Source of the DNA: Diphasiastrum complanatum
Taxonomy: Eukaryota; Streptophyta; Lycopodiopsida; Lycopodiales; Lycopodiaceae
Length of the DNA stretch: 64,000 bases
Reading direction: 5' to 3'
NCBI GenBank assembly: GCA_029204225.1
Contig: CM055104.1
Coordinates: forward strand, 54,476,538 to 54,540,537
Part shown: in pieces, positions 1 to 9,365 of the stretch
Numbering within the stretch: position 1 is the first letter of the stretch
Layout of the letters: the number at the start of each line of letters is the position of its first letter
Program-made: the position numbers and the translations under genes
The notes under the pieces: model-generated
What the model was told of the DNA's origin: nothing
What the model saw: only the letters and a program-made list of their open reading frames with translations
The model's database searches: none

Positions 1-961
1 ACCAAGTATCCATTACCCGTTTTGACAAAGACTTGATCTGGAAAATCAGAACCTGAAAATAGAACTGGCGAAGGTTCCCTAGGCGAAGATTGACTCGACG
101 AAGGTTCAGCAGTGCTATTTTTGGAAAAAAAAAAACTCTCTGATCAGGCCTTTCTGACAATTTCTATGGAATTAACCTACGTCGAACTCTCAGACTAGAA
201 ATCTGACACAAATAAACCTAGGGTAAACCCGACGAAGGTTTCTGGAACAAAAAAACACAGTTTATGTAGTTTGGCGAGGGTAAAAATCAAGATTTTCTAG
301 AAACTCGACGAAGGTTTTGGCGAAGAATCAAGAGTAATACTGGTATTTTTGCAAAAAAAGAGACTTTTTTTTGGCAAAAATATGACAATATGACAACTGA
401 TCCTCTGAGAAAACCTTATATTTTTTATATTATTCTTCGTCGACCTGGCAATAGATAGATCTAATCACACCTATGCATAGTAAATCGGATGAAGGTTCTT
501 TTTCTGTATTTTTTGGGTTTTGTGATTTTTTGGTGTTTTTTGATGGTTTTTCTGATGTTTCTGAAAATCTGCTGGGAAGGATTGTTCACCCTTCAAACTG
601 AAGGTTCTGTGATTAAAACCAAAGGCGTTTGTAACTCGGCGAAGGTTTCCTGAAAGAGGGCAAAAAGGTATCAGCTCTGATGACGACTTTTGTTTCCTGT
701 TGACCAAAATCTGGTAGATTTGACCGATTTTTGTTGTTTTTTCTGATATCTTAGGTCCAAATGGATCTTAAGATTGGTGATCTGAATAGCTTTTCCTATT
801 TCACAATCAAATTAGATTTCAAACAAGCAAATGTACTCAAATCAAGCAAAATCACTCCCAAACTAACCCTAAATGCAGATCTAACACTATTCATTGAACG
901 ACTAGATGCCTAATGCAAGCTAACCATCCAACAAACATGCTGCAAACTGAAAAATTGGTGT
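1..961 (-). mobile_element. Ty3/gypsy element, 5' internal leader (degenerate)
   Basis: This stretch lies directly behind a primer-binding site and LTR read on the minus strand, so it is interpreted as the untranslated leader and start of the internal region of a gypsy element. No long conserved reading frame is present. The short motif CGAAGGTT (usually GGCGAAGGTT or GACGAAGGTT) recurs on the plus strand near 70, 98, 230, 304 and 637, with looser versions near 487 and 597. The same motif is found at 1455-1465 and 11190-11430, which links these non-coding parts to one retroelement family. Orientation rests on the adjoining PBS and LTR. Confidence 0.5.
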
Positions 962-985
962 AGCTCCTCGACAAAGGCGCCAAAA
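962..985 (-). other. Primer-binding site of minus-strand gypsy element
   Basis: Read on the minus strand, the bases directly after the LTR end (CCCACTACA) are TTTGGCGCCTTTGTCGAGGA. This closely resembles the TGGCGCCGTTGCCGGGGA-type primer-binding site used by many plant gypsy elements. It fixes the orientation: LTR to the right, internal region to the left. Confidence 0.6.
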
Positions 986-986
986 T

Positions 987-1195
987 TGTAGTGGGTTTCT
1001 TTCCTTTCCTAACCTCAGCCCAAGATCTAATCAATCTAGCATCAAAGAGATGAAGCTAGTTGTCATGCATAGATTCATTCCCATGAGAGCGATAGTATAG
1101 TTCAGATTTTAGCATGAATGGAAGATTCACATCTAACTCTAACATCCATTAACCCTAAGCATTAACACTACATCCACTAACACTAGATTTGTTTG
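987..1195 (-). mobile_element. Gypsy LTR, 3' portion (minus strand)
   Basis: The reverse complement of this segment matches 18890-19109, the 3' part of the gypsy LTR at 18365-19109. Shared features are the terminal CCCACTACA, the stretch about ATGCTATCGCTCTCATGGGAA, and the run of TTAATG/TTAGTG repeats. The LTR is interrupted here; its 5' portion reappears at 2690-2789, with copia sequence between the two. Confidence 0.6.
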
Positions 1196-1650
1196 TTTTC
1201 ACTACTTGATTGACGTTTTCTTTTGAAAAAGACAGAAAAAAAAAAAAAAAAAATTGGGAAATGTATGGAAAGACTGATGAGCAAAAGTCAAAAATGTCAT
1301 CAGATCAGAAAGTATTTTCAAGAACTAGTTCCTTATGGCAAATGACTTGGATAACACCCAAAACCATCATTCGTCTAGATACTATAATAAATGCAAATTT
1401 TCAGAATCTGAACCTATGACCGGCCTAAATCTGGCATTTTAAATTCATTTGGCATGCCGGCGAAGGTTCTAAGTAATGGATGACATTCGACGAACTTTCT
1501 TAAAATGGCATGATGCTGAACATTCGCCTAAGATAAAGATAGGTATCAACTGGTAAAAAGAATGTTCGCCCAACTCAGTATGGGTATATCTGAGGTGGAT
1601 CTTGCCTCTTAAAACTCGGCGAACAATTCTAAATCAATAATTGTTCAAAA
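1196..1650 (+). mobile_element. Gypsy spacer segment similar to 11041-11130
   Basis: A poly(A) tract followed by AAAGACTGATGAGCAAAAGT is shared with 11090-11110, which lies between pol and the downstream ORF of the gypsy element at 9366-19109. CGAAGGTTC and CGAACTTT-like motifs follow. The segment looks like a second copy of that spacer lodged between two LTR fragments. No coding potential is seen. Confidence 0.45.
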
Positions 1651-1892
1651 TGATCCAAAAAGTATGGTCAAGTCATCAAGGCTTGATGGCATCTTATGGC
1701 AAGATAGAAATGGAGGCTCATTCATGGAGTGTCATGGTGGATACATGGCAAGAAAGAAGGAGGAGACATGCAAGCAAATGTTGATGACTCACATTTATTG
1801 TTTGTTTGATGTATTTTTCCAGAGAGTTCAGATCTGGAAGCATGGTGGAATCATCTCATTTACATTTTATGTGATTCTTCATGGCTCATTGA

Positions 1893-2082
1893 GATGATAT
1901 TGCAACATTTTGTGAGGGAGCAAGTCATTGCAAAGGAGGTGGAGCTTCAACATGTGTCTTCAAGGGAATGTGTAGCTAATATTTTCACCAAAGTATTGGG
2001 AAAGGACTTGTTCATGAAGCATAGGACATCATTTGGAGTGTTATCAAAGTCCATGCTAAAACTAGTTGAAGAGGGAGTGTGA
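1893..2082 (+). pseudogene. Ty1/copia polyprotein, RNase H C-terminal fragment
   Basis: The reading frame carries HFVREQV, EVELQHVSS, ECVANIFTK and LGKD, the typical C-terminal end of copia RNase H. The frame ends just before a polypurine tract (2068-2077), as expected for the 3' end of a copia pol gene. Everything upstream (gag, protease, integrase, reverse transcriptase and most of RNase H) is missing, so this is a truncated relic. It lies between two pieces of a gypsy LTR that runs in the opposite direction. Confidence 0.8.
2068..2077 (+). other. Copia polypurine tract
   Basis: GAAGAGGGAG lies directly before a TG-starting LTR and just inside the end of the copia pol frame, the usual place for plus-strand priming. 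Confidence 0.6.
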
Positions 2083-2679
2083 AAGATTCAACTAGTTTCA
2101 TCATGCTTGTTATATTTCTATATTTGGCATATTGTGGCCAACTTTGTTTTTAGACTTAGAGATTGACTTTTCAATGTTCATTAGTCTAGATGTCCTTTGA
2201 ATAAACACTTTTTGAAAGTGTGGGAAAGTTAGAAGGCGAGTTTGAGTAGATTCAAATTTGAATGTTGGGTACTTTGAATCTAGACCGAAAAATAGTAGGG
2301 TTAGCATTTTGGAGGGGAAAGCCAAGTGGCCAAATAGGGTTTGGACCTATTATAAAAGGATGTAACTCGTGGAGAGAGTGATCTTCTCTCTTCTCTATCT
2401 CATTTCATGCTTATACATGGTTCTCTTGGGTTCTACTATCCATTGGTGCACTATACTTGTGATTGCATGCAATTTTATGTGTAGAATGATCTATAATTGT
2501 TATTTTTGGATCCAGACGTGTGAAATACAGTAGCTTGCTGGTTTTGTATGGACATCAATAGTACTTTATCATTTCATTCAAGTTTGATCAAGTTCTATTA
2601 GTGTTTGCATCTCATTTTGTGTGTATATGTTAATTTTTTCTACATTGGTGAGATTGGTATGTATTTCTCTTTCTAACCA
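2078..2679 (+). mobile_element. Copia 3' LTR
   Basis: The LTR starts with TGTGAAAGATTC after the polypurine tract. A TATA-like CTATTATAAAAGG sits near 2350, followed by a CT-rich leader. The right end is set at ...TTTCTAACCA because recognisable gypsy LTR sequence resumes soon afterwards. No second LTR of this element is in the window, so the right border is approximate. Confidence 0.5.
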
Positions 2680-2689
2680 AAGACCTTTC

Positions 2690-2789
2690 AAGTTGATTGG
2701 ATCTTAAGGATCTGAAATCTTTCGCACCAAATCCCTCTCACTTATTAACTAGGGTTAGGGTTTCCTTGGGATCCGTAAACCCTCCAATA
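2690..2789 (-). mobile_element. Gypsy LTR, 5' portion (minus strand)
   Basis: The reverse complement begins TATTGGAGGGTTTACGGATC and continues through CCCTAACCCTAGTTAATAAG, matching the start of the plus-strand LTR at 18365. The canonical TG start is mutated to TA here. With 987-1195 it forms one LTR broken by copia and spacer sequence. Confidence 0.6.
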
Positions 2790-2819
2790 TAGATCTAGAT
2801 ATAGATCGTATAAGGTAGT

Positions 2820-3291
2820 CTATGTGACTTTGACAAAGCACAAGACTCACAAACATGATTGATGCTAGTTAAGGAACTTGGAAGACCAATCACAACTTGC
2901 TTTTTAGCCATTACCTCCAATTACCTGAAGTTGAAGTGCCCCATCCTTTATGCCAAACCTCTTGAATAGATATTTGCTCTCTTGCAACACATCCAACTTG
3001 GTTAGCAATAACACAAGCATCTAGTTTGAACAATTTTCCTTGTCTGTTATCTTTTTCAATCAAGATATCCTTCCTTTTGATCATACAAGCATCTCCATCA
3101 AACTCCACTTTGAGATCTTTACTTAGCAATTGACTCACACTAAGTAAGTTCTTGGTATTAGATGGAATGAAAAAAACATTCTCCAAATGAACATTCCTAT
3201 TTGTAGAGAAAGAAATAGGAATTGTGCTAATCCCTTTGATTGCACACTCACCATCATTGGCCACGTAGATCACATCTCCATATGCCAACAA
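2820..3291 (-). pseudogene. Ty1/copia gag-pre-integrase fragment
   Basis: The minus-strand frame (2911-3291) encodes CAIKGI, VHLENVFFIPS and KNLLSVSQLL, the characteristic stretch between copia protease and integrase, followed by a degraded WHKGWGTSTSG version of the usual H-x-RLGH motif. Further minus-strand copia-like sequence may continue to about 2820. No integrase core follows, so this is a small relic, probably of a different copoia-type insertion from the one at 1893-2679. Confidence 0.7.
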
Positions 3292-3299
3292 ATAAGTGA

Positions 3300-4017
3300 C
3301 GTAGTGTCCTTTGTGTCATAAATCAGTAGGAATGAGCAGAATCTGGGAGCGAGCTTGGTGCGTGGATCGGAAGCACCATAATTAGCAGCGGAATGTTCAA
3401 ACTGAATCGATTCAACAAATGCAAGTGAACTATAATAGTAGTGAGACCAATAATTGCACTCTGATCAATATCAAACAATGATCGCAATGCATGAAGTAAT
3501 TGCTTCAGCTGATCGTTGTGTGTGATAAACTTTAAAATGGAAAATAACTGATTCATTACACTTTTTTATTAGTAATTTATATCAGAAGTTTTCTGATGAA
3601 GATTCTAGGATTAGATATATCGAAAATATCTACAACTAACTCGCATTGAATGTTATATGTTATATTAATTACAACCACCTTGTAACTATAAATACATGTA
3701 CAAAGTAGGCAGATTTTCAATGCGAAGTCATTGGGTCGGATTTTTTATTGACAATATCGAAATTTTATAGTGTATCGAATTTATACAAAGGATTGAAAAA
3801 TGTACACAGAGTCAAAGAATATGTATAGGGTTGGATAAATCAGACCCAATTCGACCCGATCCAAGGTCGAAGACGCCCATATAATTTCCGTCTCGATCCA
3901 ATCTGATCCGATCTAGGATCAAAAAATCTCTGTTGCTCAAAATTTGAGCCTTCTATTTTTGGTTGTATATATTTCAAGATTCTCATTAATAAATGGATTT
4001 GAGGCCGAGCATCGAGA
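3300..4017. other. No recognisable feature
   Basis: AT-rich sequence with short non-conserved reading frames. Nothing recognisable as a gene, LTR or structural RNA was seen. Confidence 0.5.
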
Positions 4018-4174
4018 AAAATGTGCTTTACCAGCTTGGGTAGAGTGCTTGGTATGAGGGGGGGGTGTCGAATCACACCAATACTATAGGGGAGTGCGGG
4101 TTGTGACTCAGGGCGAGCACCAACCAAGTCTCAGCCTCCCTTGCTGGAATGTTGTCATGGCTCTCGCCTTGGCA
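4018..4174 (+). repeat. 157-bp repeat A, copy 1
   Basis: This block (TGTGCTTTACCAGCTTGGGT ... GCCTTGGCATG) occurs three times: here on plus, at 4955-5112 on minus, and at 7297-7457 on plus. A G-run (about 7-9 G) sits near its start. Copies 1 and 2 form the inverted ends of a 1.1 kb unit. The third copy lies inside the putative LTR at 7012-8228. Confidence 0.7.
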
Positions 4175-5215
4175 TGTAGCGCAGGCATCCCAAAGGGAGC
4201 CGAGAACCACGACTTAGCTTCCCAGCCTTCAACTCTTGCCATCCAAACCCACTTGACATACAAGCAGCCAACTCGCCAACAACGATCAGACTTAACCAAC
4301 TTGAAGTTCCGAAAACCAACATTGAGATCCAACCTGGCGCCATGCCAGATCGGGGGTCCAGATGTGGGTGACTTCCCTCCAAGCAAGCCGCCCGACATAC
4401 ATCAAACTTAACCAACTCGAAGCTTCGTTACAAACGAGTAACATCCATTCCAAGCAAGCAGTCTGACTTACATCAGACTTAACCAACTGAAAGCTTCGTC
4501 ACGGGCGCTGGAAGCCAATCTGGCGCCACGCCAGACTGGACAGCCATAAACAGGTAACGTCCACCCAAGCAAGCCATCCAACTCAGCCGACAGATTAGAG
4601 CCCGTTCCTCGAGAGCTTAACCCATTCATGTTCATGTAAGGAACACTCAGAACCACAAGCCGCGACAGATATGGAAACAACCAGTTCCTGGACCAAATGG
4701 TCCCGACAGCATACCGTTGGCGCCACGGACCGAATGGTCCCGACGGCATACTGCTGGCATCCCGGGATACGACCCTCAGCTATGTGCCAACTTAAAAATT
4801 TGGAAGCGGCCTTACAACTAGCGCTTTTACCGAACACTGAAACCCAGAAAGGTAATCAGAGTCAGTTTGAGAAAAATCCCACTTTATTGATAAATCTGAG
4901 AAGGTTACATTTCAAGTGTGTGACCGACCCTAGCCTCCGGGGCGCTAGCATGCCAAGGCGAGAGCCATGAAAACATTCTAGCAAGGGAGGCTGAGACTTG
5001 GTTGGAGCTCGCCCTGAGTCGCAACCCACACTCCCCTATAGTATTGGTGTGATTCGGCACCCCCCCCCCTCATACCAAGCACTCTATCCAAGCTGGTAAA
5101 GCACGTTTTTCTCTCTCTAGAATTTTCTCTTTCTAGAAAGTCATTTTCTCTCTCTATATTTTATTGATCCCCAGGCTTTTTTTAATCATGCCTAGATCGT
5201 GTGAGGTGATTGCAC
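4175..5215 (-). mobile_element. Inverted LTR fragment, left arm of 1.04 kb palindrome
   Basis: The reverse complement of this segment matches 7192-8228 nearly end to end. It begins exactly at the reverse complement of the LTR end (TGTAGCGC...) and includes the CTTTCTAGAAAG-rich stretch and the GGTCCCGACGGCATAC repeats. It lacks the first ~180 bp of the LTR, which suggests truncation or an inversion. Reading frames of 80-105 residues here and in the other arm mirror each other and are shadows, not genes. Confidence 0.65.
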
Positions 5216-5684
5216 GTGAACGGCAATGAAACGACTCAATGTTTGCAAAGGATGGATGGCTAGCCTGTTTCTTGGGTTAGTTTCATTTGCGACAACGCCC
5301 ACCAGATGCAAGCAGGAAGTCAAAAGTTGGAAAGGGCAATTTCAGGGGAGATCTTCTATGGAGCAGTTGGTCTTCATTTTGGGACGGCCACCTTCGGAAC
5401 TGAAACTCACTGAGCATGGGTGATATCCAGAATCTGTGGGGCGGATTTGCAGTTCAAGTACTCGCACGTGAACGGCAACGAAACGACTCAATGTTTGCAA
5501 AGGATGGATGGCTAGCCTGTTTCTTGGGTTAGTTTCATTTGCGACAACGCCCACCAGACGCAAGCAAGACGTCAAAAGTTGGAAAGGGCAATTTCACGAG
5601 AGATCTTCTATGGAGCAGTTGGTCTTCATTTTGGAACGGCCACATTCGGAACTGAAACACATTGAGCATGGGTGATATCCAGTA
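5213..5684 (+). repeat. Tandem duplication, ~251-bp period
   Basis: Two direct copies run from about 5213 to 5438 and from 5464 to 5684. Both start GCACGTGAACGGCAA and pass through ATGTTTGCAAAGGATGGATG to GAGCATGGGTGATATCCAG. They differ at scattered bases. The repeat lies in the spacer of the inverted LTR pair, in what would be the internal region of the element. No protein function was recognised. Confidence 0.75.
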
Positions 5685-5689
5685 TCAGT

Positions 5690-6997
5690 TGGGTTTTTCC
5701 TCAAAGGGGAAAGACTAGGATCCTCTTCAGAGATTGGCAACAAGTTGGATCGAGCCATAATCCTAGCAGATGGGAAGCAAAGTGTTGGAAAGGCTTTTTG
5801 TCCGAAGAACTCTACTATAAGTCCGATCAGCTGATTTTATAAGTGGAGGGGAACTATCACACACACCTCTCTTGGGGCAAAATTTTGAATGAAAGTTGAT
5901 CAAAATGGGGGCAAATTCAAGGTGACCTAGCCATACTCACACGAGGAGACTGGCGAACTTTGGACCTAATAAGTTGACAAGTTTTTGTTGTGGAAAGGAA
6001 AGTTTGTTATAGGCTTTCTCTAGACCAGCAATGATGAGGAAACATATGAGTACGCTGACTTGTGTTACGTGTAAGGCAGCTAATCAATGAAGGAACTGTG
6101 AAAGTTGAGTCTTGCATGAGAGACTTGGTATTTCGAATGGACGCTAAGGGACAGTTCGCGTTTAGATCGGACTAGTGCAAACTTTGGGTGCATGTGTCTG
6201 ATTCAAAGAGAGCTACTTGAAGCCAAGCTCGATGTACACTTCTTGTTTTGACTGTGAGACAACTGACCAGTGATGGAATTGTGAAAGTCAAGTTTTGCGC
6301 GACGGACATGGTGCTTCAAACAAATGCGAAGAGATAGTTCGGATGCGGATCAAACTGGTGCGACCCTTTGGCTTTCCACGAGGTCAATGGTTACATTTGG
6401 GCTGATTCAAAGAGCTACTTCAAGCTAAGTGAGAAGTGAATTGCGGAGTACTCAATCTTTGCCTACCTTAAAGAGCCAAGATGGAAAAGTATCAAGATCA
6501 GGCTGGGACAAGGAGAGAAATCAAGGTGCAGAAGCAACAAGGCACGGAGTGGACCATAAAGTGGGCAATCAAACGATAAATCCTTTGGCTCAGGGAGCCC
6601 TGATACCTGTGCGGAACTGAACAAATCCGGAGCTCAGGGATCTCAACACAAAGTGCATCAAGGACAAATCAGGAGCTCAAAGGAGTTCCAAAGTCGAAAG
6701 TCAGAAGCGACAGGGGCGAACATTTCAAAGAAAGGTCTCTGTCACCAGTTAATAAGGTTTTGGGTTTTACGAAAGCGATATCAAATCTACGCTTTTCCCA
6801 AACAAAGATATATTTTCAAGTTATGTAATCTTTCAGTACAAAGAGCTGAGCCTCCGACTTGTGGTGTGCCAGCTTCAATGTTAATAAAAAGTGGCCAGTA
6901 AATTGAGTACTGTGCCAAGTAGCTTAAATGTATAGTTATTTTAATTGGGAGACACCTTTACTTTAATCTGACATCTGATGAGGACATCAGATTTTAT
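5690..6997 (+). mobile_element. Retroelement internal region, non-coding, with diverged repeats
   Basis: This stretch lies before a polypurine tract and LTR and is probably the 3' internal part of a defective gypsy-type element. Two diverged units of about 190 bp (6055-6240 and 6250-6430) share GGAATTGTGAAAGT, GACTTGGT/GACATGGT and GATTCAAAGAG...CTACTT. No integrase, reverse transcriptase or gag motif was found. Confidence 0.4.
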
Positions 6998-7011
6998 AAA
7001 GGTGGGGTGGA
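6998..7011 (+). other. Polypurine tract
   Basis: AAAGGTGGGGTGGA directly precedes a TGTTGTAAAG LTR start. It is the plus-strand priming site of a gypsy-type element. Confidence 0.6.
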
Positions 7012-8228
7012 TGTTGTAAAGCTACCTTTACAGGCTTTACTTCCGGTGCCATCGGCGCCAGCTATGTCCCCGGTGCCAGCAGCGCCCCTGCTGCTCCCGG
7101 CGCCACTGTGACCAGAATCCAGCCGGCGCCAAGTTCCTATGGCTGAAAATCTTTGATCGGTTCTAGCGGAGTCCAGAGAGCTCAGATCGATGTGCAATCA
7201 CCTCACACGATCTAGGCATGATTAAAGGAAGCCTGGGGATCAATAAAATCTAGAGAGAGAAAATGACTTTCTAGAAAGAGAAAATCCTAGAGAGAGAAAA
7301 ATGTGCTTTACCAGCTTGGGTAGAGTGCTTGGTATGAGGGGGGGTGCCGAATCACACCAATACTATAGGGGAGTGCGGGTTGCGACTCAGGGCGAGCTCC
7401 AACCAAGTCTCAGCCTCTCTTGCTGGAATGTTGTCATGGCTCTCGCCTTGGCATGCTAGCGCCCCGGAGACTAGGGTCGGTCACACACTTGAAATGTAAC
7501 CTTCTCAGATAGATCAATAAAGTGGGATTTTTCTCAAACTGACTCTGATTACCTTCTGGGTTTCAGTGTTCGGTAAAAGCGCCAGTTGTAAGGCCGCTTC
7601 CAAATTTTTTAGTTGGCACATAGCTGAGGGTCGTATCCCAGGATGCCAGCGGTATGCCGTCGGGACCATTCGGTCCGTGGCGCCAACGGTATGCTGTCGG
7701 GACCATTTGGTCCAGGAACCGGTTCTTTCCATATCTGTCGCGGCTTGTGGTTCTAAGTGTTCCTTGCATGAACGTGAATGGGTTAAACTCTCGGGGAACG
7801 GGCTCTAACCTGTCGGCTGAGTTGGATAGCTTGCTTGGGTGGACGTTACCTGTTTATGGCTGTCCTGTCTGGCGTGGCACCAGGTTGGCTTCCAGCGCTC
7901 GTGACGAAGCTTTCAGTTGGTTAAGTCTGATGTAAGTCAGACTGCTTGCTTGGAATGGATGTTACTCGTTTGTAACGAAGCTTCGAGTTGGTTAAGTTTG
8001 ATGTATGTCGGGCGGCTTGCTTGGAGGGAAGTCACCCACATCGGGACCCCCGATCTGGCATGGCGCCAGGTTGGATCTCAATGTTGGTTTTCGAAACTTC
8101 AAGTTGGTTAAGTATGATCGTTGTTGGCGAGTTGGCTGCTTGTATGTCAAGTGGGTTTGGATGGCAAGAGTTGAAGGCTGGGAAGCTAGGTCGTGGTTCC
8201 CGGCTCCCTTTGGGATGCCTGCGCTACA
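7012..8228 (+). mobile_element. Putative gypsy-type 3' LTR, about 1.2 kb
   Basis: The segment starts TGTTGTAAAG after a polypurine tract and ends CTGCGCTACA (TG...CA borders). Its first 130 bp are GC-rich with repeated GGCGCC/GGTGCC boxes (7047-7130). An AATAAAAT signal lies near 7243. Repeat A (7297-7457) and two 33-bp tandem copies of CGGTATGC...GTCGGGACCATT (7650-7715) lie further on. The same right border appears, inverted, at 4175, which supports the end call. No matching direct LTR is present upstream. Confidence 0.5.
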
Positions 8229-8662
8229 ATATCCCCTGCCCAATTTGCATCTATTCCTTCAAGAATATTGGTAGGTTTGCTGCCTCCATAATAGATGTGA
8301 GATGTTTGGTTGCTTGGATGTACTTCAGTTTCCAACCCTAGCGTCAAACAACCAAATTTCGATCATAGCGTCAAAATTAGGAAATCAATACTAACTCGAA
8401 AAATGAAGATGAACAATAGAGGGTCAAAATTCAGCCAAGAAGGCCAAATCAACCCAGATTGCCTCCATCCAGATTTATGGATGATGAAGTCTGCTACTTC
8501 GTGTAGGAACCAAATACAATTTTAGAGACAATGTGTACACCTAATGCTGAACATTGAAAAATAGCAATGGACATAGAATTCAATTCTCTGATGGAAAATC
8601 AAACATGGACAATCACAGAGTTGCCAAATGATAGAAATTTGATTCCATGCAAATGGATATTC
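8229..8662. other. No recognisable feature
   Basis: Unique-looking sequence between the LTR at 7012-8228 and the TRIM. No gene or repeat signal was recognised. Confidence 0.4.
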
Positions 8663-8688
8663 TGTTAGAAATCCATAAATCATAATAT

Positions 8689-8764
8689 GGATGTACAGAC
8701 TAGGATTCGAACCCAAGACCTCCCTCATACCGGATGGGATGCTCTACCACTGAGCTATCTACCC
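8689..8764 (-). other. tRNA-like sequence in TRIM LTR, copy 1
   Basis: On the minus strand this 76-bp block has a D-arm TAGCTCAGTGGTAGAGC (A box) and GGTTCGAATCC (perfect B box) at normal tRNA spacing, with a TCCC/GGGA anticodon-stem-like pairing. The two ends (GGGTAGA and GTACATCC) do not pair as an acceptor stem. It is therefore a tRNA-derived polymerase III promoter rather than a working tRNA. Confidence 0.7.
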
Positions 8765-8910
8765 TGTTTGATAGTTCTCTCTAGAGTGTGGATTGATATT
8801 CCAACACCCCCCCTCAAGCCACACTTGGTTGGTGTCCTAGTTGTCACCTGCCCCACAACTTGGGCCACCTAACCATGGCTTTGACACCATGAACTGTTAG
8901 GTCTAACTTG

Positions 8911-8922
8911 GCTCTGATACCA
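8911..8922 (-). other. TRIM primer-binding site
   Basis: The reverse complement is TGGTATCAGAGC, directly adjoining the minus-strand LTR end ...TTTTTAACA. It is complementary to the 3' end of initiator tRNA-Met. Confidence 0.8.
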
Positions 8923-8948
8923 TGTTAAAAATCCATAAATCATAATAC

Positions 8949-9024
8949 GGATGGACAGACTAGGATTCGAACCCAGGACCTCCCTCATACCGGATGGGAT
9001 CCTCTACCACTGAGCTATCCGCCA
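8949..9024 (-). other. tRNA-like sequence in TRIM LTR, copy 2
   Basis: This is the same tRNA-like block in the other LTR. The A box TAGCTCAGTGGTA and B box GGTTCGAATCC are unchanged although neighbouring bases differ (GGCGGATAGC against GGTAGATAGC, GGTCCTGGG against GGTCTTGGG). The 5' and 3' ends pair poorly. Confidence 0.7.
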
Positions 9025-9066
9025 TGTTTGATAGTTCTCTCTAGAGTGTGGATTGATATTCCAACT

Positions 9067-9365
9067 GGTATCAAAGCGTCATCCACATATATAGCCACTA
9101 TGATGATCTGCCCATCTGTAATTCTAGCATACACATTGGAGTCAGCCAACAGAGGTTTGAATCCTAATGATTTCAGGGCTTGATCTTTCTTCTTGTATCA
9201 TTGTCGGGCTGACTGCTTCTGACCGTAAATGCTTCTATGCATTTTGCATACATAGTCAAGAAGTGAATTTGAGATGAATCCTGGGGGTTGATCCACGAAG
9301 ACCTTTTCGTCTAATTCGCCATGTAAGAAGGTCGTCTTCTCGTCCACAATGTGGATCCTGAGGTC
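9067..9365 (-). pseudogene. Ty1/copia reverse transcriptase fragment
   Basis: The minus-strand translation reads TTFLHGELDEKVFVDQPPGF, then IYGQKQSARQ, a TGA stop, and on through LGFKPLLADSNVY to AIYVDDALI. These are the copia RT blocks around the TAFLHG and catalytic YVDD motifs. The frame is broken by the stop and cut at both ends, by the TRIM on the left and the gypsy element on the right. It may be the missing continuation of the copia element at 19110-21010, which stops at the start of its RT domain beyond the gypsy insertion. Confidence 0.8.

Larger units (their letters stand above)
8663..9066 (-). mobile_element. TRIM element with tRNA-like LTRs (404 bp)
   Basis: Two 144-bp direct repeats (8663-8806 and 8923-9066) flank a 116-bp interior. 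Read on the minus strand, each LTR starts TGTTGGAATATCAATCC. The right copy is followed by TGGTATCAGAGCCAA, the initiator-methionine tRNA primer site of copia and TRIM elements. The left copy is preceded by GAGGGGGG, a polypurine tract. There is no coding capacity, so the element is a terminal-repeat retrotransposon in miniature. Each LTR contains a tRNA-like block with intact A and B boxes. No target duplication is visible (TATTC on the left, GGTAT on the right), and the last CA of the right copy is CT. A rearrangement after insertion is likely. Confidence 0.85.

Noticed and set aside
4094-4486. Several 60-105 codon frames on both strands, mirrored at 7917-8341
   Set aside because: The same peptides occur in both inverted LTR arms, and overlapping frames on both strands look equally open. 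They reflect higher GC content in the LTR, not a gene.
8689-8764. Functional tRNA gene
   Set aside because: A and B boxes are good, but the ends cannot form an acceptor stem, the anticodon arm has extra bases, and the block is part of an LTR present twice.
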